Shown one piece after another: positions 1 to 7,218 of a DNA stretch of 14,913 bases (its first letter is position 1; each line of letters begins with the position of its first letter). The notes under the pieces are model-generated. The model was not told where the DNA came from, did no database searches, and saw only the letters and a list, made by a program, of their open reading frames with translations. Origin of the DNA: Oribacterium sp. UBA3737 (GTDB lineage: Bacteria; Bacillota_A; Clostridia; Lachnospirales; Lachnospiraceae); the NCBI GenBank assembly GCA_002371295.1, contig DFGZ01000265.1, positions 1-14,913 on the forward strand, read 5' to 3'. The position numbers and the translations under genes are program-made.

Positions 1-32
1 TCCTGTCTTGCCTGCTGCTCTGTTTTCTCCAT
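1..32 (-). CDS. Start of a further gene, cut by the left window edge
   Basis: An open frame begins at an ATG whose first base is 32 and reads MEKTEQQARQ before leaving the window. A GGAG lies six bases upstream of this ATG, which is good Shine-Dalgarno spacing. An in-frame ATG four codons earlier (first base 44) overlaps that GGAG and is less likely. It follows the acyltransferase on the same strand after about 150 bases, so it may belong to the same glycan locus. Ten codons are too few to assign a family. The call rests on the start and ribosome binding site only. Confidence 0.45.
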   Translation of the reverse strand, partial: MEKTEQQARQ

Positions 33-185
33 ATTACACTCCATCCGGGAACTGATTCCCTATAATTGTTTAGCAAGAATACCGGCCTCACGGTATCCTG
101 CAGGTCTTAATTAAATGTTTTATCCCTCCGGATTTGTCCGGAATCATCCGCCTGATTACAGGCTAAGGACTGTCAGTCTGTCCGT
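33..185 (-). other. Intergenic region with a cluster of small inverted repeats
   Basis: This gap lies between the acyltransferase stop and the left-edge gene. On the transcribed strand it holds, in order, GACTG/CAGTC around one base (168-178), GCCTG-TAAT-CAGGC (150-163), TCCGGA-CAAA-TCCGGA (127-142), an eight-base-pair stem with one G-T wobble around TGAGGC (77-98), and GGGAA-TCAG-TTCCC (47-60) just before the ribosome binding site. None has a clean following T tract, so none is a textbook terminator. A TTATAG-like -10 lies near 59-64 but has no convincing -35. No further ORF is supported here. Confidence 0.4.
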
Positions 186-1277
186 CTATCCGAAAAGTTT
201 CTTTGATAGTCTCATGACCGGTCTTTCCACAGTCATTTCAAGTATCAGAGAAAGTAACAGACTTATGATAAGGGCCATCAGACTTTTCAGCTTCTGATTT
301 TCTATGAATAATCCTAAATGCTGTATCACTATATAGTGAACAAGATATAAAGAATAGCTTATTTTTCCGAAAAAAGGAAGAATTCTGCTCTTTTCAAATA
401 AAGGGCGTATATACCGGGACCTGTCCAGTGAAATAAGAAATATCATCCAGAGCAAGCTGATATACAGATATTTGTCCGAAAGATATCTGCTTACCGGTAT
501 TCCGAAGATCACATATCTTATTCCGGGAACCATAAGGAAAAATCCAAAAAGTATCAAAGCCGCAGCCCCATCATAGATACAGGACCCGGATCCTTTTTTA
601 TGCTGAGGATTCGTTGCACCGTTTATGCTCTCATGTTCATTACATATTAAATAGTTAAGAAGCCCTCCGGACAGAAGAACCGGAAGGTACCACCCCAGCC
701 GAATACTGTTCTCAGGACAGTTCTTATAGAAAAAAATAAATGAACACACAAGGGACAGTAATAAAAGCATGAAGACTCTGTATTCCTTTTTCTTAAGCAC
801 AGAAAAGGCCGCTGCTATCAGAGGAGTCACCAGATAGAACTTCATCTCCACAGGAAGCGTCCAGAAATGCCCCCTACCTTCCACAAGAAGAAAATTCTTA
901 AGGGCTTCCGGAACATCCAGATATCCTATCAAGACGCTCACCGCAAGGACCGCAGTAAATGCCGGATAGATGCGGATTATTCTTTTGAGATAAAATCCAA
1001 GGTAAAGGAGCACCTTCTGTTTAAGTCCCGGGTATGAGCCCGGTTTACATCTTTCTATATCCGTGTCTGTTTTCTTTTCATCCTTAAGATACGGACGAAA
1101 AGTGAAAAACCCGGTTAGAAGAAACAAAAGCCAGACTCCTATTTTTCCGCATCCGGATACAGCATCATGATACCTCGGAACCGCCTGTATGATATGAACT
1201 GTCAGCACTATGAGAATAGCCAGACCCCTTACGGAATCAAGCCAGACCAAACGCTTGGGCTTTGTTTTTTCCATCAT
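186..1277 (-). CDS. Acyltransferase family 3 membrane protein, probable glycan O-acyltransferase
   Basis: This 363-residue polytopic membrane protein has the hallmarks of the acyltransferase-3 (OafA/NodX-type) family. These are the N-terminal LDSVRGLAILIV segment with VH (His28) in the first membrane helix, the LKRIIRIYPAF motif near residues 98-107, HFWTLPVEMKFYL near 137-149 (Glu144), and a late SYSLYLVHY segment. Members move acetyl or other acyl groups onto cell-surface sugars. GGGAG sits four bases before the first of two tandem ATGs, so either could be used. It is 66 bases downstream of rfbG with no terminator between, which fits a last decorating step of the same operon. The substrate and acyl group cannot be read from sequence. 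About ten membrane segments are visible, usual for the family. Confidence 0.85.
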   Translation of the reverse strand: MMEKTKPKRLVWLDSVRGLAILIVLTVHIIQAVPRYHDAVSGCGKIGVWLLFLLTGFFTFRPYLKDEKKTDTDIERCKPGSYPGLKQKVLLYLGFYLKRIIRIYPAFTAVLAVSVLIGYLDVPEALKNFLLVEGRGHFWTLPVEMKFYLVTPLIAAAFSVLKKKEYRVFMLLLLSLVCSFIFFYKNCPENSIRLGWYLPVLLSGGLLNYLICNEHESINGATNPQHKKGSGSCIYDGAAALILFGFFLMVPGIRYVIFGIPVSRYLSDKYLYISLLWMIFLISLDRSRYIRPLFEKSRILPFFGKISYSLYLVHYIVIQHLGLFIENQKLKSLMALIISLLLSLILEMTVERPVMRLSKKLFG

Positions 1278-1343
1278 ATTTCTCCCTGGCTTTTATATTA
1301 ATCTGTACCGGAAACAGCTGTCAGATCATTTGTACAGAAATCA

Positions 1344-2432
1344 TCACTCTGAAAGAAATGACTCTATCTGATTTCTTGTAAACTGAAGCATATCCTCTTT
1401 ATCATGCCATGCTCTGTACCACTTTACAGTCTCCTCGACCGCATCATCCACATGCCATACCGGCTCCCATCCGAATTTCTCCTTGAGCTTTGTGGTATCG
1501 AGCTTCAGGAAGGCAGCCTCGTGAGGAGCATTTAACTCAGCCTCACTATGCCACTTTGCACCATCTCCCCAGAAGGCTGTAAATTTATCTGCAAGCTCAC
1601 CTGTTGTTATGGCATCTTCCTCGTCCGGTCCCACATTGTAGCAGTCTGACAGCTCCGGATCCGAAACCTGCTTCATGGCAATGAGAAGATACACGTACAG
1701 CGGCTCCAGCACATGCTGATATGGTCTCGTGCTGTAAGGATTTCTCACATGGATCATCTTTCCCTCCACAGTATCCCTGACACAGTCCGGAATGATACGG
1801 TCCTTTGCAAAATCTCCGCCTCCTATGACATTACCGGCTCTTGCTGTGGAAATACGGGTTCCGTTTTCATCAGCAAAAAATGATTTTTTGTAGCTGTGAG
1901 TCACCAGCTCGGAACAGGACTTTGAATTGCTGTAGGGATCATATCCATCCAGTTTTTCATCCTCTCTGAAGGCATGGTTCTCGAGATCATTGTTCTCATA
2001 GACCTTATCTGTGGTGACATTCAGGCATGAAATCACTTTCTTATCATGACTCAGGTTATAGCTTCTTATGCACTCAAGAAGATTCACCGTTCCCATAACG
2101 TTGGTCTCATAGGTCTCTCGCGGGAACTCATACGATGTCCTGACTATAGGCTGTGCCGCAAGGTGAAGCACCACCTGAGGCTTTACTTCATCAAAAAAAC
2201 TCTTCAGATGTTCAAAATCCCTGACATCCCCAATTTCAGAATGTATCATCTCATTCAAGCCGATAATTTCAAAAACAGAGGGCTCTGTAGGTGCCTCCAG
2301 TGAATAACCGTAGACCTCTGCACCAAGGATCTTCAGCATAAGGGAAAGCCAGCTTCCCTTGAAGCCTGTGTGCCCTGTCACAAGGACTCTTTTTCCGCTA
2401 TAGAACTCTTTAAGATCAGTTAATTTTGACAT
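1344..2432 (-). CDS. rfbG: CDP-glucose 4,6-dehydratase
   Basis: RfbG converts CDP-D-glucose to CDP-4-keto-6-deoxy-D-glucose in the cytoplasm, the branch point for CDP-linked deoxysugars. The 362 residues match the usual family length of about 360. The extended short-chain dehydrogenase fold is clear: the NAD-binding GHTGFKGSW at residues 20-28, LAAQPIVRTSY at 91-101 (typical of this dehydratase), VTTDKVYEN at 139-147 with the Thr-Asp-Lys active-site stretch, and the catalytic YSNSK (Tyr167, Lys171). The start has AGGAAAAGGA close upstream. It lies directly downstream of rfbF, the enzyme that makes its substrate, which strengthens both calls. No rfbH or reductase follows, so the final sugar is not defined by this window. 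Confidence 0.95.
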   Translation of the reverse strand: MSKLTDLKEFYSGKRVLVTGHTGFKGSWLSLMLKILGAEVYGYSLEAPTEPSVFEIIGLNEMIHSEIGDVRDFEHLKSFFDEVKPQVVLHLAAQPIVRTSYEFPRETYETNVMGTVNLLECIRSYNLSHDKKVISCLNVTTDKVYENNDLENHAFREDEKLDGYDPYSNSKSCSELVTHSYKKSFFADENGTRISTARAGNVIGGGDFAKDRIIPDCVRDTVEGKMIHVRNPYSTRPYQHVLEPLYVYLLIAMKQVSDPELSDCYNVGPDEEDAITTGELADKFTAFWGDGAKWHSEAELNAPHEAAFLKLDTTKLKEKFGWEPVWHVDDAVEETVKWYRAWHDKEDMLQFTRNQIESFLSE

Positions 2433-2443
2433 TTCCTTTTCCT

Positions 2444-2470
2444 TTATAAACTGTAATCCTCCGGATTCAT
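2444..2470 (-). other. Possible nine-codon leader ORF before rfbG
   Basis: In the 87-base gap between rfbF and rfbG there is an ATG-started mini-ORF reading MNPEDYSL and stopping at TAA, 11 bases before the rfbG start codon. A GAGG lies about 11 bases upstream of its ATG, further than ideal. It could be a translated leader, a remnant of a longer RfbG N-terminus, or chance. The evidence is weak, and it is listed because the gap is otherwise unexplained in a tightly packed operon. Confidence 0.15.
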
Positions 2471-2519
2471 GCGAACTTTATCCTCGATCCCGGGGGAGGT
2501 AATCCAATATCTTTCCCTG

Positions 2520-3293
2520 TCAGCTCCAGCGCTTCCATGGTGCTCTGTTTTCTTCCCACAGTGTTTCCAAGAGCTTCTTTTCTCTCTGGGTATCCATGCA
2601 CTGCCAGAATCCGGGGTGATAGAAGCTCATAAGCTGTCCGTCTGCCGCAAGCTTATGCATGGGCTCCTGCTCCAGTATGCATTTATCCCCTGAAAGATAA
2701 TCAAAGACAGCCGGCTCAAAAATCATGAAGCCTCCGTTTATGATGGCACCATCCTCATCCTGCTTCTCTCTGAAGGACTTTATACAGTTGTTTCCGTCTA
2801 TATCCAGAACACCCTTTTGCTGAGCAAGTGAGACTGTGGTTATGGTGGCTATCTTTCCATGGGACTTATGGAATTCAACAAGGGAGGATAGGTCAACATC
2901 GGAAACACCGTCGCCGTAGGTAAGCATGAAGGGTTCGTCCCCCACATATTTCTGCACTCTCTTTATACGTCCTCCGGTCATGGTATTGAGACCTGTATCC
3001 ACTATCGTGACCTTCCAGGGCTCATTCATGTTGTTATGCACTTCCATCTGGTTGTTGCTTAAATCAAAGGTCACATCCGAATTATGAAGGAAGTAATTTG
3101 CAAAGAACTCCTTTATTACATACTGCTTGTAACCTGCAAGTATGATGAAATCGTTGTATCCATAGCTGGAATAGTATTTCATGATATGCCAGAGTATAGG
3201 CATCTCACCTACCTCAATCATTGGCTTTGGCTTAAGATGTGACTCTTCTGAAATACGTGTTCCGAATCCACCTGCTAAAATCAATACTTTCAT
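2520..3293 (-). CDS. rfbF: Glucose-1-phosphate cytidylyltransferase
   Basis: RfbF joins glucose-1-phosphate and CTP to give CDP-glucose and pyrophosphate. The 257-residue length is typical. It opens with the nucleotidyltransferase signature LAGGFGTRISEES (residues 6-18), followed by KPKPMIEVG (21-29), DTGLNTMTGGRIKR (99-112, a segment characteristic of this cytidylyltransferase) and the metal-binding LTYGDGVSDVD (124-134). The C-terminus, EENRAPWKRW, also looks like the family. GGGTGG stands six bases before the ATG. The gene starts 13 bases after the upstream membrane-protein gene and is followed by rfbG, which uses its product. Confidence 0.96.
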   Translation of the reverse strand: MKVLILAGGFGTRISEESHLKPKPMIEVGEMPILWHIMKYYSSYGYNDFIILAGYKQYVIKEFFANYFLHNSDVTFDLSNNQMEVHNNMNEPWKVTIVDTGLNTMTGGRIKRVQKYVGDEPFMLTYGDGVSDVDLSSLVEFHKSHGKIATITTVSLAQQKGVLDIDGNNCIKSFREKQDEDGAIINGGFMIFEPAVFDYLSGDKCILEQEPMHKLAADGQLMSFYHPGFWQCMDTQREKKLLETLWEENRAPWKRWS

Positions 3294-3306
3294 TTATATC
3301 CACCCT

Positions 3307-4749
3307 TTATCTTCTGTAAATGTTGAGTCCATTTTCTTTAAGTACCTTAAATGCTGATCTGACCTTTCCGGCACCATGATTATACTCAAAAATCCCGTTC
3401 AGTTCATCATCAGTATAATCCTCCAAATGAAAAGCCGTATCCTTCATGGAGCTGAAATAGATCTTCCGGTAAGGAGCATTTTGAAGCTCTCCTTTAGTGG
3501 TAATGAAGCTGCCGGCCATAAAGATACAGGTAATAATGACCGGTATCAGAAAAGCTCCTATAAAACAGCCATTCTTCTGTCTCTTCCTGCCATTACTTTT
3601 TTCTATATGGAAGTTTCTTATAACTATACCGTAAATTATCAGTATCCCGAAAGCTCCCGGAAGATATTGTAATGAGTATCTGCTCTGCCATGCATAGGTC
3701 TCCACCAGATAGAGGTATCTGGAACAGAAAACCAGCAGATGGCTCACTATTCCGCTTATGATGAGCAGAAGCGGAAACATTGTCCTCCGATAAATTCCCT
3801 TTGTGAAGTACAGTGCGAGGGCATAGCCATAGCAGAGTATCACAAGGGCTCCTGTCATGTAGATCACTCCATAGCCTGTCTTTCCTGCATTAAGCAGGGC
3901 TTCCCATCTGTCTCCCCCAAGCACTTCTGAGGCAAAACCATTTAGGATAAAGTGTACCGTAAAGCCTGTTTTCCCTGTAAGGACCTCCATGAGGGTGAGC
4001 TGTTCTTTTACATTGTGCTCATACTCTGCAGTGCTGTTGCTTATAAGGAACAGTATCATGGGGATGGCGCTTGAAAGTATATAAAGCGCTATGCGTTTTC
4101 CCGGAACATTCCTGTTCTTTATGAATCCCATGTACATGAAAGCTGCTATAAGGCTGAGACAATACTGTACGATATATGGGCCCGCCACAAGAAGGGCAGC
4201 ATAAGGAAGAATGACCAGTTTTACCTCATCCCCCGGCTTCTTCGTACCATTGAAGGCTCTTTCAAGTACCAGATAGTTATAGAAGAAAAGTCCGTAACTG
4301 ATGAAGTGCGGATATCCGGAACCGTTTATCAGAAGCTCCCATTTGTTGAGGCTGAAGCCGGCGAACATAAGAGCCGCAACGGACAGTACAGATAATCGTA
4401 CTCTTTTTGTATATAAGAAGAGAACCGTCATCATGAAAAAGATACCCAGAAGTCCGAGCACACGGTCAAAATCAACGGAATACCCGAATAGCCTGACATT
4501 GATCCATCTCAGTGGATAGGTTATGGGTATACGGGTAAGTATATCGGAAACAAAAAAGCTGTCCGGTGAAAGCGTATCAGGAAGATAGCTGTTTATGAGC
4601 CTTATATAGTCAGAATAAACTACGTCTTCCGAGGCTGTTTTAATGTAGAAAAAAAGGAAGACCGTGCCTAAAACAGGACAGACCATCAAATAATCCCATA
4701 TTCTTTTTTCAATGTGCATTCTGTCCTTTTTTATTCCGGTTTCCATCAT
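3307..4749 (-). CDS. Polytopic membrane protein of the glycan operon, possible GT-C-type glycosyltransferase
   Basis: This 480-residue protein has about 11 hydrophobic segments, the first at residues 18-36 and the last near 392-413. A large loop after the first segment contains SEDVVYSDYIRLI, and a soluble C-terminal tail of about 65 residues ends the protein. The layout of an acidic first extracytoplasmic loop in a many-helix protein resembles GT-C glycosyltransferases, which use lipid-linked sugar donors on the outer face of the membrane. I do not recognise a diagnostic family signature, so the function is inference. A polymerase or flippase role is possible but less supported. The first ATG of a tandem pair follows the upstream stop with no gap (TAA then ATG), and AAGGA lies just before that stop, so the two membrane proteins are probably translationally coupled. 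Confidence 0.7.
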   Translation of the reverse strand: MMETGIKKDRMHIEKRIWDYLMVCPVLGTVFLFFYIKTASEDVVYSDYIRLINSYLPDTLSPDSFFVSDILTRIPITYPLRWINVRLFGYSVDFDRVLGLLGIFFMMTVLFLYTKRVRLSVLSVAALMFAGFSLNKWELLINGSGYPHFISYGLFFYNYLVLERAFNGTKKPGDEVKLVILPYAALLVAGPYIVQYCLSLIAAFMYMGFIKNRNVPGKRIALYILSSAIPMILFLISNSTAEYEHNVKEQLTLMEVLTGKTGFTVHFILNGFASEVLGGDRWEALLNAGKTGYGVIYMTGALVILCYGYALALYFTKGIYRRTMFPLLLIISGIVSHLLVFCSRYLYLVETYAWQSRYSLQYLPGAFGILIIYGIVIRNFHIEKSNGRKRQKNGCFIGAFLIPVIITCIFMAGSFITTKGELQNAPYRKIYFSSMKDTAFHLEDYTDDELNGIFEYNHGAGKVRSAFKVLKENGLNIYRR

Positions 4750-6381
4750 TTATCTTTCCTTTTCACTTACGGCACTCCAGTCTGCCTTTCCGAATACCTG
4801 ATCCGTTATATCTATATATCCTCTTCTGTCGGAGGTCTCCAGCAGAACCACGGAATTTTCATAAACCGCATCCTCCGGAAGTTCCGATATATCATTTATA
4901 TAATGAAGCTCAGAGCCCTGACCTGTTTTTTCGGGATCATAGGGCTTATAAAAATACTCTCCGTAAAAATCCGTCATTCCGAAGCTGTTGTAGAAAATAT
5001 ATGTCTGCCTGCCACCAAGGAAATCCTTGTATTTTCCTATGGTCTCATCTGCAAGGGAATTTACTCTGCAAAGCTCTGTCATAAAGAAAATATTCCGGAA
5101 ATTACTTCTGTAAAGCTGTTCAACCGGAACCATAAGACAGCAGTAAAGGAAGAATAACAGAGCAAAAACTGTGGTCGCGCCCCGGGCACCGGTGCTTCTT
5201 ACAGTTCCCTTCGCCATCTTCCCGACGGAGCTTATCTCCAGTTTTCCAAACATATAACATATGTAGAGGAGCGCTGCAGTGTAGCTCACATACACCCATC
5301 TTATTTCCAATCTTATGGTTATAGAACTACAGCCTATACATAGGGCTATAAATGCTATAAACAACAGATTCTGGAATATCTCGGTCATATCCACAGAACG
5401 TTTCCTTATCCCGGAAACATATATACAAAGCATGGAAACAATCACCGCCCAGCTCATATATACAGAGATATGAAGCCACAATGGGGTTTCCGACCAGGTT
5501 ATTCCGTTAAGATAGCTTTCTCCCACATTTACACCGAATATGTACTGCACCTGCTGTACGGAATACATCAAAGCCTGTCCTATGCTAAAGGTATCAGTAA
5601 CATCTGTACCCGCAGTACCTGCCGGCATGGCCTGTCCCGCCACGAGTACGCGTACCCCGAAGAAGAACAGAAGCTCGGCAACCGGGATCATCAGCTTAAA
5701 TAGACACCCGCCTTTTTTCCCCTCCGCCTTGCACTTCACAGCTCTTAGTATAAGTACAAGACAGAACAGCGGGAACAGGGCAATGTATCTCTCATGGGTG
5801 AACATCACCAGGAAATAAACAAAGCAGGCACCGTAATAGTATCGGCTTTCTCCGTATTCGCTGAAACTGTATAGAAGCCGGAGAACTGTTATGGCAAGGA
5901 GAAGTCCCAGGGATTCCAGAAGTCCCAGCACCTGTCCTATCTGGTAAGCAGCAAAATGGGACCCAAGATACATGGCGGCAGCTAAAAAGGATATCATCTC
6001 TGCGGAAAAGGTCCCGCCGGAGCCTCTTTCCCTTAACCTTGTGAGATCAAGTGCAAAAAAGTAAACCGCAAAGGAGATGAAAATATTGAAAACAGTATTG
6101 AAGGCAGCATAGTAGTTCACATGCCGCCCCACTATCATGAATTCAAGATAGCTCATTGCCCAATAGAAAGGTCTGAAGTTTCCCTTGGTGCTTTCCGGAA
6201 AAGTGAACTTCCAAAAGCCTTCCTCTCCGTAGAAGGACCAGAGGTAAAGATCATCACCGTAAAGTCCCCTTATCTGAATATTTCGATTTACAAAAAAACC
6301 AATTAAAATAAGTGCAAAAAGTGCAGGAAGCACCATTCGCACTTTATCTTTAGTTACCTTTTTTATTTTCATACGCTCCAT
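4750..6381 (-). CDS. Polytopic membrane protein, probable GT-C-type glycosyltransferase
   Basis: This 543-residue protein has about 11 membrane segments and a C-terminal soluble part of roughly 100 residues. After the first helix (about 16-33) the loop reads RGLYGDDLYLWSFYGE. An acidic pair in this position is typical of the catalytic loop of GT-C enzymes, which take sugars from polyprenyl-phosphate donors outside the cytoplasm. I see no signature naming a subfamily. The gene overlaps the end of the upstream GT2 gene by 32 bases. A second in-frame ATG three codons in (first base 6372), with GGAG three bases before it, is an alternative start. It abuts the next membrane-protein gene with no gap, so the two may act as a pair, for example adding side-chain residues. 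Function is inferred from fold and context. Confidence 0.75.
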   Translation of the reverse strand: MERMKIKKVTKDKVRMVLPALFALILIGFFVNRNIQIRGLYGDDLYLWSFYGEEGFWKFTFPESTKGNFRPFYWAMSYLEFMIVGRHVNYYAAFNTVFNIFISFAVYFFALDLTRLRERGSGGTFSAEMISFLAAAMYLGSHFAAYQIGQVLGLLESLGLLLAITVLRLLYSFSEYGESRYYYGACFVYFLVMFTHERYIALFPLFCLVLILRAVKCKAEGKKGGCLFKLMIPVAELLFFFGVRVLVAGQAMPAGTAGTDVTDTFSIGQALMYSVQQVQYIFGVNVGESYLNGITWSETPLWLHISVYMSWAVIVSMLCIYVSGIRKRSVDMTEIFQNLLFIAFIALCIGCSSITIRLEIRWVYVSYTAALLYICYMFGKLEISSVGKMAKGTVRSTGARGATTVFALLFFLYCCLMVPVEQLYRSNFRNIFFMTELCRVNSLADETIGKYKDFLGGRQTYIFYNSFGMTDFYGEYFYKPYDPEKTGQGSELHYINDISELPEDAVYENSVVLLETSDRRGYIDITDQVFGKADWSAVSEKER

Positions 6382-7159
6382 AGGCCTTTTTATAGAAATG
6401 CATGAGCAGCTTGGTCATAAACGCTGAATGCAGCTTTCCGAAGATTTCCTCTTCTTCCTTCTCTCTGTTGTTGTTCTCAATGTTTCTCATGGTCTCGGCG
6501 CCCTCATGAACGCGGTACGCCATAAGAGACTTTTCCAGACAGATGAATCTTCCCGGCTCTCCGGCAAGCCTTATGAGAGTAGCCCAGTCGATAACGAACT
6601 TATAGTCATTTCTGAAAAGCGGAACCGGGCAGTAGTTAACATTATAGGTGCAGGTCGGACAGCCTATACCGTTTCCGTATTTTAAGGCAGACATCTTGAC
6701 AGACGTCCTGTCGGATATCTCATGGTTACGAAGCCTGAATCTCAGAAGCTGCTTCACCTTTTCAGAGCTTCCGTTGATGGTATTGCCATCCCCGTCTATG
6801 GTGTCATAGTGGCAGCAGAAAACAGACATGTCCGGGAATCTCTTGTAAGCATGCAGCAGAGCCTTTGTATAATCCGGAAAATACAGATCGTCCTGATGGG
6901 CGATGGTCACGAGAGGTGCCAGCTTACTGCCCTCTTCGTAGGCAAAATTCCAGTCATTCCGGAGTCCGTGCTTTCCGTTTCTGACATAGACCGGATAACC
7001 GAACTTTGCACTGCATGCCGTTATGAATTTATTGGGTGTTGAGGTGCATATGATCACCTTACTGTCCACACTCTGGGCCTTCAGCGAGTTCAAGAGATAC
7101 GGAAGGTACTTTGATTCTCCGTATGCGGCTACCGCAAAGCAATGCTTATATCCTTTCAA
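6350..7159 (-). CDS. Family 2 glycosyltransferase (GT-A fold)
   Basis: This enzyme of about 269 residues adds a sugar from a nucleotide donor on the cytoplasmic side. It opens with KHCFAVAAYGESKYLPYLLNS, the first GT-A strand and helix of family 2. It continues to HQDDLYFPDY, the metal-binding acidic motif (Asp-Asp near residue 90), and FVIDWATLIRLAG, where an acidic residue fills the catalytic-base region. The start needs care. An ATG at 7165 touches the ribosome binding site AGGGGG directly, with no spacing. A TTG two codons later (first base 7159) sits six bases after it and starts the protein MKGYKHCFAV, the usual family N-terminus, so I place the start there. The tail overlaps the next gene by 32 bases. 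Donor and acceptor are unknown. Confidence 0.85.
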   Translation of the reverse strand: MKGYKHCFAVAAYGESKYLPYLLNSLKAQSVDSKVIICTSTPNKFITACSAKFGYPVYVRNGKHGLRNDWNFAYEEGSKLAPLVTIAHQDDLYFPDYTKALLHAYKRFPDMSVFCCHYDTIDGDGNTINGSSEKVKQLLRFRLRNHEISDRTSVKMSALKYGNGIGCPTCTYNVNYCPVPLFRNDYKFVIDWATLIRLAGEPGRFICLEKSLMAYRVHEGAETMRNIENNNREKEEEEIFGKLHSAFMTKLLMHFYKKAYGAYENKKGN

Positions 7160-7187
7160 AACCATCCCCCTAAAACACTATAAATCA

Positions 7188-7213
7188 ATATATCCGGATT
7201 GCTCCGGATATAT
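7188..7213 (-). other. Perfect 11-bp hairpin with GCAA tetraloop between glycosyltransferase genes
   Basis: The 59-base gap between the large and small glycosyltransferase genes holds a perfect 11-base-pair inverted repeat (ATATATCCGGA and its complement) closed by GCAA, a stable GNRA tetraloop. The following bases, TGATTTATAGTGTTTTAG, contain only short T runs, so efficient termination is doubtful. It may set transcript stability, give partial polarity, or be a processing site in the long operon. Structure is seen directly and role is inferred. Confidence 0.6.
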
Positions 7214-7218
7214 GCCTT

